Assembly (NCBI GenBank): GCA_021812665.1 | Contig: JAKAMX010000042.1 | Location: 1 to 6,101 of the forward strand | Direction: 5' to 3' | DNA length: 6,101 nucleotides | Source of the DNA: a bacterium | GTDB lineage: Bacteria; Patescibacteriota; Minisyncoccia; Phycocordibacterales; UBA1550 | Shown here: piece after piece, positions 1-5,836 of the stretch | How positions within the stretch are numbered: position 1 is the first letter of the stretch | Layout of the letters: each line of letters starts with the position of its first letter | Position numbers and translations under genes: made by a program | Notes under the pieces: generated by a model | Databases searched by the model: none | The model's input: only the letters and a program-made list of their open reading frames with translations | Told to the model about the DNA's origin: nothing

Positions 1-501
1 AAAGACCAGATCAAAGGTGGCGATGACATTTTTAGGTTCCCCAAACTCCGCTTTACGGAGCGAGCAAGCGATTCAATGTCTATTCGTGACGTTCCCAATC
101 CTAAAATAATCCTCGCTGGCTCAGGAATGTCCAACGGTGGTCGCATTATGCACCATGAGCAGAATTACTTGCCAGACCCAAAGAGCATCTTGCTTCTCGT
201 GGGGTACCAGGCGGTCGGAACAACGGGCCGCATGCTAGAAGAAGGAGCAAAAGTTGTGAATATTTTTGAGGAAGAAATTCCTGTCCGTGCAAAGGTAGTA
301 ACTATCAATGGCTATTCGGCACATAAAGATCGTGATGCTCTGCTTGATTTTATTTCGGGTATGAAAAACAAAATAAGAAAAGTTTTTGTTGTCCACGCTG
401 AGTTGGGAGCTGGCCTCTTTTTTGCGCAACGTGTTCGTGATTATTTGAACATTGATGCTACTGTTCCTAAATATGGCGACGTTGCCGAAATAGATTTTTA
501 A
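1..501 (+). CDS. Beta-CASP metallo-beta-lactamase fold RNA-processing hydrolase, C-terminal part (5' end outside window)
   Basis: The reading frame is open from base 1, and the first in-window ATG (76) is internal, so the gene begins to the left. The visible 166 residues match the end of the beta-CASP family, zinc-dependent RNA endo/exonucleases related to CPSF-73/YSH1. Landmarks are PKIILAGSGMSNGGR (about 103-147), GYQAVGTTGR (about 203-232), GYSAHKD with the motif-B histidine at 322-324, and VVHAE with the motif-C histidine at 394-396. The family usually has SAHAD and HGE at the last two places, so both histidines are kept while a neighbouring residue in each motif differs. The N-terminal HxHxDH zinc motif is not in the window, so activity cannot be judged. 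The expected role is cytoplasmic RNA maturation or decay; the exact substrate is unknown. It ends with TAA, with no clear terminator except the structured repeat that follows. Confidence 0.9.
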   Translation, partial: KDQIKGGDDIFRFPKLRFTERASDSMSIRDVPNPKIILAGSGMSNGGRIMHHEQNYLPDPKSILLLVGYQAVGTTGRMLEEGAKVVNIFEEEIPVRAKVVTINGYSAHKDRDALLDFISGMKNKIRKVFVVHAELGAGLFFAQRVRDYLNIDATVPKYGDVAEIDF

Positions 502-525
502 AAAGAGTTTTGGTGTCGAGTGTGA

Positions 526-667
526 TATGCCCCCACGCCAACTTTTGCATCGTTGCATTATGTTTTTGGTATTAATAATGGGCATGAAGCACTAACAGGC
601 TTCCACGCAACTCGTGAGTTTTGATGACAACAGAAAACATTATGCAAAAAGTTGGCGTCGGGGTATA
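526..667. repeat. Long imperfect inverted repeat enclosing two small hairpins (possible structured RNA or small palindromic element)
   Basis: Bases 526-550 pair with 642-667 over about 25 positions, with one mismatch (534/659), one bulged A (646) and one G-T wobble (529/664). After an internal loop (551-559 against 641), 560-567 pairs with 633-640. Inside lie two local hairpins: GAAGC 586-590 with GCTTC 599-603, and AACTC 609-613 with GAGTT 616-620. TTGCAT occurs twice, at 545-550 and 553-558, allowing alternative pairing. The element fills most of the gap between the beta-CASP gene and the next gene. There is no T tract on its right side, so it is not a standard terminator for the upstream gene. 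It may be a structured RNA, a leader of the downstream gene, or a small non-autonomous palindromic element; the sequence alone does not decide. Confidence 0.75.
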
Positions 668-669
668 CT
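664..669 (+). promoter_or_regulatory. Possible -10 element (TATACT) for the SLOG-fold gene
   Basis: TATACT lies 21 bp before the preferred ATG and would place a transcript start near 676, giving a leader of about 15 nt. No convincing -35 hexamer lies 15-19 bp upstream. The site overlaps the right arm of the long inverted repeat. It is a weak call. Confidence 0.3.
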
Positions 670-690
670 GTGCTTCTAGAAAATATATTT

Positions 691-1338
691 ATGGGAAACG
701 ATAAACATCAACATTTTAAATTAAAAATTTGTGTATCAGGCGCTGCTGATACTACTTATTGTGGGGACGGGGCAATGGAGATTGCAAAAGCACTTGGTCG
801 CGAAATCGTAGAACAGGGGGCTATCTTGGTTACCGGTGCTACGACAGGTTTTCCTTTGTGGGCGGCGATGGGCGCGAAAGAGGCCGGCGGTGTTTCTATC
901 GGCCTTTCGCCTGCAACGAGTGAAAAAGAACATGTTGAAGTTTATGGTTTACCGCTCGACTATCTTGATCTCATTATTTATACAGGGTTTGGATACTCTG
1001 GCCGAAACCTTTTGCTCACGCGTACTTCCGACGGAGTGATCGTGGGATGCGGTCGTATTGGTACCGTCAATGAGTTCACCATTGCGTTTGAAGACCATCG
1101 TCCTATTGGCGTCCTTGAGGGGGCATGGGATATGGATGAAGTATTGAAGCTCATGCTTGAAAAGAGTCACCGTGGAGATGAGGGGACTGTTGTCTTCGAC
1201 AACACACCCAAGGGGCTTGTTTCGAAACTTATTGGTACCATCAAAAACAAGAAGCTCTGCGATCTCGGTGAAAAGTGTCCATTCTACGGTAACGCCGACG
1301 GTGTCGGTGGCGGCAAGCCCGGGGATAAGATTCTCTAA
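691..1338 (+). CDS. SLOG/LOG-fold protein (TIGR00725-like, Rossmann nucleotide-binding)
   Basis: This 215-residue cytoplasmic protein has the layout of the SLOG/LOG superfamily, often labelled 'possible lysine decarboxylase' or TIGR00725-like. A first beta strand leads into VSGAAD (15-20), followed by LVTGATTGFP (46-55). A GYSGRN segment (101-106) precedes the diagnostic loop GCGRIGTVNEF (119-129), which corresponds to the PGGxGTxxE signature; E128 is kept and the PGG is replaced by GCG. Characterised LOG enzymes release cytokinin bases from nucleotides and other SLOG proteins sense nucleotides; which role applies here cannot be read from sequence. The tail after about 185 is unusual, with Cys190 and Cys196 and a glycine-rich end. 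ATG 691 is preferred because the core starts soon after it; GTG 670 and TTG 652 are in-frame alternatives, but they fall in or beside the inverted repeat. No Shine-Dalgarno is visible. Confidence 0.82.
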   Translation: MGNDKHQHFKLKICVSGAADTTYCGDGAMEIAKALGREIVEQGAILVTGATTGFPLWAAMGAKEAGGVSIGLSPATSEKEHVEVYGLPLDYLDLIIYTGFGYSGRNLLLTRTSDGVIVGCGRIGTVNEFTIAFEDHRPIGVLEGAWDMDEVLKLMLEKSHRGDEGTVVFDNTPKGLVSKLIGTIKNKKLCDLGEKCPFYGNADGVGGGKPGDKIL

Positions 1339-1347
1339 ATATATAAT

Positions 1348-1379
1348 AAAAAAAGCTCACCACATGGTGCGCTTTTTTT
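1348..1379. terminator. Bidirectional intrinsic terminator between convergent genes
   Basis: Seven A's (1348-1354) and GC pair with GC and seven T's (1371-1379). After one mismatch (1357/1370), CACC (1358-1361) pairs with GGTG (1366-1369) around a 4-nt loop. The T tract on either strand follows the stem, so it can end transcription of the SLOG-fold gene (stop at 1338) and of rplT (stop at 1390) arriving from the other side. Confidence 0.88.
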
Positions 1380-1389
1380 ATTTAGAGAT

Positions 1390-1776
1390 TTAAGCAGCTT
1401 TCTTTTTTGCTGGAGTTGCAGCAACTGTTGTCTGCTTAACTTCATTTACAACATTAGCAAATGTTTCAGGGTGCTTCTCTGCGAGAAGGGCAAGGATCTT
1501 TCGATCGAGAATAATGCCTTTCTTCTTGAGTGCGCCGATAAATTTGCTGTATGAGAGACCAAGTGGGCGGAGCGCTGCGTTTACCTTCACGTTCCAAAGG
1601 CGACGGAAGTCGTTCTTCTTGTCGCGGCGGTGCGCAAATGCGTATGCGCCGGCGTGTGCGAGTGCGTCATTTGCTTGCGCAACTTTTTTACTGCGTCCAA
1701 AGCGGTAGCCTTTGACCTGCGCCAAGAGATTGCGGCGGCTTTTTGCGGTTGTTGTTCCTCGTTTTACTCGTGTCAT
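1390..1776 (-). CDS. rplT: Large-subunit ribosomal protein bL20
   Basis: This is L20, a 23S rRNA-binding protein needed early in assembly of the 50S subunit; in several bacteria it also represses its own operon. The 128 residues align along the whole family: basic start MTRVKRGTTTAKSRR, then KGYRFGRSKK (23-32), the central FRRLWNVKVNAALR (58-71) and SYSKFIGALKK (76-86). Residues after about 112 form a short Ala/Lys/Thr-rich tail, making it about ten residues longer than the E. coli protein. The central signature differs from the usual LWIARIN: Asn follows the tryptophan and Lys replaces the arginine. It is the last gene of the infC operon, 7 bp after rpmI, and ends at the shared terminator. 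No Shine-Dalgarno lies near its ATG, which suggests coupling to translation of rpmI. Confidence 0.97.
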   Translation of the reverse strand: MTRVKRGTTTAKSRRNLLAQVKGYRFGRSKKVAQANDALAHAGAYAFAHRRDKKNDFRRLWNVKVNAALRPLGLSYSKFIGALKKKGIILDRKILALLAEKHPETFANVVNEVKQTTVAATPAKKKAA

Positions 1777-1783
1777 AGTTTGC

Positions 1784-1975
1784 TTATGCTAAAAGTCCTG
1801 GTAAAAAGCGCGCTTTTTCGCGGTTGGTCATAGTAAGCTCGCCAAGGCGTTTTGCCTCGAGCTGCTTTGAACGCTTTGCGCGTGCATTGAAGTGGTTTTG
1901 ACCTGGGGTGCGTGCAAGGATCTTGCCCGTCTTAGTTACCTTTAGTCGTTTCGTGAATGATTTATTCGTTTTCAT
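1784..1975 (-). CDS. rpmI: Large-subunit ribosomal protein bL35
   Basis: L35 is a small, strongly basic protein of the 50S subunit. The 63-residue length is normal for the family. The start MKTNKSFTKRLKVTKTGK matches the conserved N-terminus (MKTxKxxxKRxKxTxxGK), and an Arg/Lys-rich middle (NARAKRSKQLEAKRL) follows. Its position between infC and rplT, with a 5-bp gap upstream and a 7-bp gap downstream, is the classical order and supports the call. ATG is the only sensible start. No Shine-Dalgarno motif is seen before it; the A/T-rich sequence upstream overlaps the end of infC, which again points to translational coupling. Confidence 0.96.
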   Translation of the reverse strand: MKTNKSFTKRLKVTKTGKILARTPGQNHFNARAKRSKQLEAKRLGELTMTNREKARFLPGLLA

Positions 1976-1980
1976 GATAA

Positions 1981-2502
1981 TTATTGTTTCTTTGCTGCAC
2001 GCTCCAGGATGATGCTGATACCCTTGGGGCCTTTAACCGGCTCGCCAGACATCCGGTATTCCTCAGAAATGAGGTTGAGGATTCTGTCGAGGCGTTCTTT
2101 TTTAAATTCCATATCTGCATATTTCGATCTTCCGACAAGGAAGAGCGCGATCTTTACTCGATGCCCCTCTTTGAGCCATTTTGAAGCGTTTTTCGCTTTA
2201 AGCTCAAGGTCGTGCTCTGAGGTTCCAATCTTTACCTGCAGTGATTTTGTTTCCGTAACGTGGGCGCGGGCCTTTGTTTCCTTCTGTTTCTTGCTTTGTT
2301 GGTACTGGAATTTACCATAATCCATGATCTTTGCGACCGGAGGGACTGCATTGGGGGAGATCTCGATGAGATCAAGCCCAGCTTCTCCCGCCTTTTTCAG
2401 CGCATCTCCGAGAGACAAAACTCCCAAAACCTCGCCGGTATCCGTGATAACACGAAGCTCTTTGGCATGGATCTGGTGGTTGATTTTTATCTTTGGAATC
2501 AA
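1981..2502 (-). CDS. infC: Translation initiation factor IF-3 with a non-AUG start
   Basis: IF-3 binds the 30S subunit, keeps it apart from 50S and checks the start codon-tRNA pairing. The 173-residue product has both domains: the N-terminal domain (about 5-70) with INHQIHAKELRVI, DLIEISPNAVPPVAKIMDYG (44-63) and the lysine-rich linker helix (66-80), then the C-terminal domain (about 85-170) ending in KGPKGISIILERA. No ATG precedes residue 60 in frame, and a stop lies at 2518-2520. The start is therefore TTG (2500-2502) or the adjacent ATT (2497-2499). ATT is the start used by E. coli infC, where it lets IF-3 repress its own synthesis; the same logic is possible here but inferred. No Shine-Dalgarno is visible upstream. 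It heads the infC-rpmI-rplT operon. Confidence 0.97.
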   Translation of the reverse strand: MIPKIKINHQIHAKELRVITDTGEVLGVLSLGDALKKAGEAGLDLIEISPNAVPPVAKIMDYGKFQYQQSKKQKETKARAHVTETKSLQVKIGTSEHDLELKAKNASKWLKEGHRVKIALFLVGRSKYADMEFKKERLDRILNLISEEYRMSGEPVKGPKGISIILERAAKKQ

Positions 2503-2525
2503 GGGATTTGTTGGAAACTAACAAC

Positions 2526-2542
2526 CCGCAAGTGCATTGCGG
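2526..2542 (-). promoter_or_regulatory. Hairpin in the infC 5' leader
   Basis: CCGCAA and TTGCGG form a perfect 6-bp stem with a 5-nt loop. The predicted transcript start is near 2546, so the hairpin would begin only a few nucleotides from the 5' end and lie about 24 nt before the infC start. It has no T tract, so a role in RNA stability or leader control is more likely than termination. It is too small to be recognised as a known L20 or IF-3 leader. Confidence 0.5.
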
Positions 2543-2552
2543 AGTCCTACGG

Positions 2553-2581
2553 ATTATATGGTATTTCAAAATTAAAGTCAA
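2553..2581 (-). promoter_or_regulatory. Sigma-70-type promoter of the infC-rpmI-rplT operon
   Basis: On the minus strand, TTGACT (2576-2581) and TATAAT (2553-2558) are separated by exactly 17 bp. This is one mismatch from the full consensus and is the strongest promoter in the window. Transcription would start near 2546 and give a leader of about 45 nt before infC. Confidence 0.85.
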
Positions 2582-2648
2582 TCAGGGCTTGCCAGAATCG
2601 CTTTTGCGGAGTTATCCACCTTGCGACCTGTTGTGGGTGTGGTTTTTA

Positions 2649-2694
2649 TTGTATAATTTTGCATATAGAAGCCGGGCAATTTGAAATTATACAA
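2649..2694. repeat. 11-bp perfect inverted repeat over the promoter of the small membrane protein gene
   Basis: TTGTATAATTT (2649-2659) is exactly complementary in reverse to AAATTATACAA (2684-2694), with 24 bp between the arms. The left arm contains the -10 element of the plus-strand gene and the right arm ends just before its ATG. The arms are about 35 bp apart centre to centre. It could be a paired binding site for a repressor. The arms are A/T-rich, so chance cannot be excluded. Confidence 0.55.
2652..2657 (+). promoter_or_regulatory. -10 element for the DUF4190-like gene
   Basis: A perfect TATAAT lies 39 bp before the ATG at 2697, giving a leader of about 33 nt. The best -35 match is TTGTGG (2631-2636), but the 15-bp spacer is short, so the promoter is probably weaker than the divergent infC promoter. 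Confidence 0.5.
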
Positions 2695-2696
2695 AA

Positions 2697-3047
2697 ATGG
2701 AAACAAATTTTGACCAAAATCCTGCTGAGAAGAAATCTTTAATGCGATTATTGTTCTTGCCGCTTGAGCCCAAGGCTGGAGATAGCTGGCGTGAGACAAG
2801 TGCGATCGTGAGCGTGGTGTTTGGGGGAATTTCTCTTGTTGCGTGGGTTGTGATGCTCTTTGGCGTTTTGTTTTCAACGCTCGGCCTTGTATTCAGCATC
2901 GTCGGACTTCGCTCAAATCATATTGATCATGCGCGTGTAGGATTTATTCTCTCCATTATTGGTTTTATTGCTGTGTTCCTGTTTGCATACGCTGCGTCAC
3001 ACGGCATGATTAATCTCAGTTACTTTACCACCGAGATCCTTAACTAG
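2697..3047 (+). CDS. Small DUF4190-like integral membrane protein
   Basis: This 116-residue protein has a polar N-terminus (1-34), a long hydrophobic stretch (about 36-72) that can hold two membrane helices joined by a tight turn, a polar loop (RSNHIDHAR, about 72-80) and a last helix (about 81-100). The pattern SAIVSVVFGGISLVAW, then LGLVFSIVGLRS, then a short loop and VGFILSIIGFIAV, resembles DUF4190-type proteins, in which glycine-rich hydrophobic hairpins repeat. The function of that family is unknown. There is no signal peptide or catalytic motif. It is transcribed divergently from infC, with its own -10 element. A 49-bp gap separates it from the following PAS gene without a terminator, so read-through into the PAS genes is possible. 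ATG 2697 is the only good start; no Shine-Dalgarno is seen. Confidence 0.75.
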   Translation: METNFDQNPAEKKSLMRLLFLPLEPKAGDSWRETSAIVSVVFGGISLVAWVVMLFGVLFSTLGLVFSIVGLRSNHIDHARVGFILSIIGFIAVFLFAYAASHGMINLSYFTTEILN

Positions 3048-3096
3048 TTTTTATTGGCTGTTCATGGTGCGCGGTTCGTAGAACTCTATAAAGCAT

Positions 3097-4410
3097 ATGA
3101 ATAATGACAATAATGAAAAAAACGTCCAGTCACAAGCGGGCGGTGGTTCGGTGCATATGGCGTCAGATAAGTATAAGGCGTTATTTATGTCATCGCGTGA
3201 TGCAGTGATGACACTCGAGCCACCTTCGTGGAAATTTACTGCTGCAAATCCTGCAACTGTTGCGATGTTTGGCGCTAAAGATGAACAAGATTTCCTTCGT
3301 TATCCGCCGTGGGAACTGTCTCCGAAACTTCAGGCAGATGGGAGCAACTCCATGGGCAAGGCAATGGAGATGATCGATGAGGCGATGCAAAAGGGTTCAA
3401 ACCTGTTTGAGTGGACACACAAAAGAATAAATGGAGAGGATTTTCCTGCGGAAGTGCTTCTTTCAAAAGTGGAAGAGGGTGGAAAGGCATACCTTCATGC
3501 GGTCGTGCGTGATATGACTGAGCGGAAAAAAATGCAGACTCAAGTTGTTGAAGCCGCTCAGGAAAAATTCAGAATATTTTTTGAAAATGCCAACGATGGG
3601 ATGCTTTTGGCAGATAGGAATACAGCCAATTTTATTCTTGGCAATAAGGCAATATGCGATATGCTTGGATATACATCGGAGGAGGTCGTGAAGCTTTCAC
3701 TCAAGGACATCCATCCAGCCGATAGTTTGTCTTTCGTGCTTGATCAGTTTGAGAAGCAGGCTCGTGGGGAAATAAAAATCGCAAAAGATCTTCCTGTAAA
3801 AAGAAAAGACGGCTCTGTTTTTTATGCAGATATTAATGCATCAAATGTAAAAATTGGTGATCATGAGTATATGCTTGGCATGTTTAGGGATATCACTGAA
3901 CGCAAGCTTTTGGAGGAGAAAATTTTAGAGACCAAAGATACCTATGAAGGAATACTGAACAGCATCAATGAAACCATCTATGTGCAAGATGAGCACGGTG
4001 CATTTATATATGTTAACAAGGCGGCGCAAACGATGTACGGGTACGAAACTGCGGAGTTCATCGGAAGAACACCAGAATTTTTGTCTGCCAAAGGGAAGAA
4101 TAATTTATCGGAGATAGCAGCCTTGGTGAAAAAAGCATACGATGGCGAACCGCAGCGTTTTGAGTTTTGGGGACTCAAAAAAGATGGAACTATTTTCCCA
4201 AAAGAGGTAAGTGTAACGCCCGGAATGTATTTCGGAAAAAAATGCGTGATTGCTGTCGCGCGCGACATCTCTGAAGCTAAAAAACAGGAGGAGGCAATCA
4301 AGGCAAAGATCAAGGAGGTCGAAGATATGAATAGATTTATGGTTGGTCGTGAGTTAAAGATGACGGACCTAAAAAAGGAAATAGAGGTCCTAAAATCAAA
4401 ATTGAAATAG
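3097..4410 (+). CDS. Soluble triple-PAS sensory protein without an output domain
   Basis: The 437 residues hold three PAS domains in series: about 25-143, 158-270 and 283-395. Each ends with the usual D-M/I-T/S-E exit motif: RDMTERKK (138-145), RDITERK (264-270) and RDISEAKK (389-396). PAS domains bind small ligands or cofactors, or mediate dimerisation; no cofactor can be assigned here. There are no membrane helices, so it should be cytoplasmic. After the third PAS a coiled coil (about 393-437) contains NRFMVGRELKM (412-422), and the protein then ends. No histidine kinase, GGDEF, EAL or DNA-binding domain follows. The start at 3097 lacks a Shine-Dalgarno; ATG 3157 would only shorten the polar N-terminal tail. 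TATAAA at 3088-3093 is too close to the ATG to be a convincing -10. The next PAS gene starts 6 bp after the stop, so the two are probably co-transcribed. Confidence 0.88.
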   Translation: MNNDNNEKNVQSQAGGGSVHMASDKYKALFMSSRDAVMTLEPPSWKFTAANPATVAMFGAKDEQDFLRYPPWELSPKLQADGSNSMGKAMEMIDEAMQKGSNLFEWTHKRINGEDFPAEVLLSKVEEGGKAYLHAVVRDMTERKKMQTQVVEAAQEKFRIFFENANDGMLLADRNTANFILGNKAICDMLGYTSEEVVKLSLKDIHPADSLSFVLDQFEKQARGEIKIAKDLPVKRKDGSVFYADINASNVKIGDHEYMLGMFRDITERKLLEEKILETKDTYEGILNSINETIYVQDEHGAFIYVNKAAQTMYGYETAEFIGRTPEFLSAKGKNNLSEIAALVKKAYDGEPQRFEFWGLKKDGTIFPKEVSVTPGMYFGKKCVIAVARDISEAKKQEEAIKAKIKEVEDMNRFMVGRELKMTDLKKEIEVLKSKLK

Positions 4411-4416
4411 CGTATC

Positions 4417-5805
4417 ATGAATACCACAGATCAAAAATTTAAAACAACAGCAAAAATTTTTACGGCAGTTGTTTTGGGGATTGGGGTGACTGTGCTCCTT
4501 GGGTGGGTGTTGGGGATCGAACAGCTCAAGAGTATTCTGCCCGGATACGTTGCCATGAAGGTAAACACGGCACTCTCATTTATCTTTATCGCCATTTCGT
4601 TGCTTTTCATACAATTTAAATTCTTCTCAAGAAATATTCGCGCAGCTATTGCGTGGACAGGCGCTGGAGTTGTGATTTCTTTTGCATTTATAACGATCGC
4701 TGAATATGCATGGGGGATCAACGTGGGTATTGATCAATTTTTATTCAAAGAAGGCACTACTGCAATAATGACTTCCTCACCGGGTCGAATGGCGCTTAAC
4801 ACCGCGACTGCCTTTTTGTTTGCTGGCAGTAGTATATTTTTTCTCGAATCTGAAAGAAAATTTTTTGCATGGGTCAGTCAAGTACTAGCAGTGACGGCGG
4901 GGTTCATTGGTCTTGTAGGATTTGTTGGCTATCTATATGGAGCTGATCCGTTGTATATAGGTTTACAGTTTAGTACTGCCATGGCCCTTCATACAACAAT
5001 CGGTTTCATGTTTCTTTCCTTTGCAACGCTGTTTACTTCTTCAGATGCAATGATGAATATTATTGCCGGAGAAGATACCGGAAGTATCCTCTTCAGAAGA
5101 ATTTTTATTGTCGCCGCGGTGCTCCCAATTTTGCTTGGCGGTTTTGACGTTTGGCCTGCAGCGGAATCATTGTTTAATGAGGGGATACGGACGACTTTTG
5201 CTTCAGTTTTTAATGTGTCATTTATAACCGTATACCTCCTTATTCTTGCGCATTATACAAATAGCGGCGAGAAAAGACGTAGAATTGTAGAAAAAAAACT
5301 GGAAGACAGTGAAAGTTTGCTGCGCAAGTCTCAAGTTGCGGCGCATATTGGAAGTTATGTTGCGGATTTCGCAAATGACACATGGAGAAGCTCAGAAGTT
5401 CTTGATGAAATTTTCGGGATCAGTAAGGAGTATGAGCGTACGATTGAAGGATGGGCAAACATTATTCATCCTGGTGATAGAGAGATGATGATTAATTATT
5501 TTAACAACGAAGTTTTGGGAAAGCACACGAACTTTGATAAGCAATACCGAATCATTCGCCAAAACGATAAAGCAGAGCGATGGGTGCATGGGCTTGGTAA
5601 TATCGAAACCAACGCCGATGGAAAGGTCGTAAAAATGATCGGTACTATTCAGGATATTACCGAGCGCAAAAAAGAAGAAGACGCTCTAAAGGAAAAATAC
5701 GCAGAAATGGATAAGCTCAATCAGTTAATGGTGGGCAGAGAGCTTCGTATGGCAGAGTTAAAAAAGGAACGAGATGAGCTTGCTGCTCGTTTAGAAAATA
5801 GATAG
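4417..5805 (+). CDS. Multi-spanning membrane sensor with one PAS domain, no output domain
   Basis: The 462-residue protein starts with about 280 mostly hydrophobic residues, where I count about eight membrane helices (near 13-33, 46-66, 74-96, 126-143, 150-174, 186-207, 227-243 and 259-279). This type of N-terminal module also occurs before PAS, kinase and GGDEF domains in other bacteria; I cannot give it a secure family name. It carries a motif three times: MKVNTALSF (47-55), MALNTATAF (125-133) and MALHTTIGF (189-197). A charged linker (283-303) leads to a PAS-fold domain (about 305-418) with IIHPGDREMM (349-358) and IQDITERKK (411-419). A C-terminal coiled coil with NQLMVGRELRM (435-445) matches the end of the upstream PAS protein. 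There is no catalytic output domain. It probably senses a membrane or external signal and acts through its cytoplasmic helix. The start has no Shine-Dalgarno; the 6-bp gap suggests coupling. Confidence 0.87.
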   Translation: MNTTDQKFKTTAKIFTAVVLGIGVTVLLGWVLGIEQLKSILPGYVAMKVNTALSFIFIAISLLFIQFKFFSRNIRAAIAWTGAGVVISFAFITIAEYAWGINVGIDQFLFKEGTTAIMTSSPGRMALNTATAFLFAGSSIFFLESERKFFAWVSQVLAVTAGFIGLVGFVGYLYGADPLYIGLQFSTAMALHTTIGFMFLSFATLFTSSDAMMNIIAGEDTGSILFRRIFIVAAVLPILLGGFDVWPAAESLFNEGIRTTFASVFNVSFITVYLLILAHYTNSGEKRRRIVEKKLEDSESLLRKSQVAAHIGSYVADFANDTWRSSEVLDEIFGISKEYERTIEGWANIIHPGDREMMINYFNNEVLGKHTNFDKQYRIIRQNDKAERWVHGLGNIETNADGKVVKMIGTIQDITERKKEEDALKEKYAEMDKLNQLMVGRELRMAELKKERDELAARLENR

Positions 5806-5824
5806 CAAAATATCAAGGAACGGT

Positions 5825-5830
5825 TATAAT
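5825..5830 (+). promoter_or_regulatory. -10 element that may give a leaderless transcript
   Basis: A perfect TATAAT ends 6 bp before the ATG at 5837, so the expected transcript start coincides with the A of the start codon. No -35 consensus is visible 15-19 bp upstream. Co-transcription from the upstream PAS gene is the alternative. Confidence 0.45.
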
Positions 5831-5836
5831 TTTGAT

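Noticed and set aside
235..585. Open frame on the minus strand opposite the beta-CASP gene
   Set aside because: It overlaps a clearly conserved gene, has no recognisable domain and runs into the inverted repeat; it is a shadow frame.
2612..2620. TTATCCACC, one mismatch from a DnaA box
   Set aside because: It is a single copy with no other boxes or AT-rich unwinding region and no dnaA/dnaN nearby, so an origin is not supported.
2260..2742. 160-codon plus-strand frame across infC and its promoter
   Set aside because: It is antisense to conserved infC and covers the infC promoter. Its translation resembles no protein and it overlaps the start of the DUF4190-like gene.
3074..3084. GTTC/GAAC mini hairpin before the triple-PAS gene
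   Set aside because: Only four base pairs, with no T tract and no clear relation to a start or promoter.
4365..4390. GGACCT/AGGTCC inverted repeat with a 15-nt loop near the end of the triple-PAS gene
   Set aside because: It lies inside codons for the repetitive coiled coil, has no T tract and the downstream gene starts shortly after, so a terminator is unlikely.
1..5805. No TGA stop codons (five TAA, three TAG), which could hint at UGA recoding as in some Patescibacteria
   Set aside because: Conserved genes contain no in-frame TGA, and conserved glycines in L20, L35 and IF-3 use GGN codons. Eight stops are too few to infer recoding.
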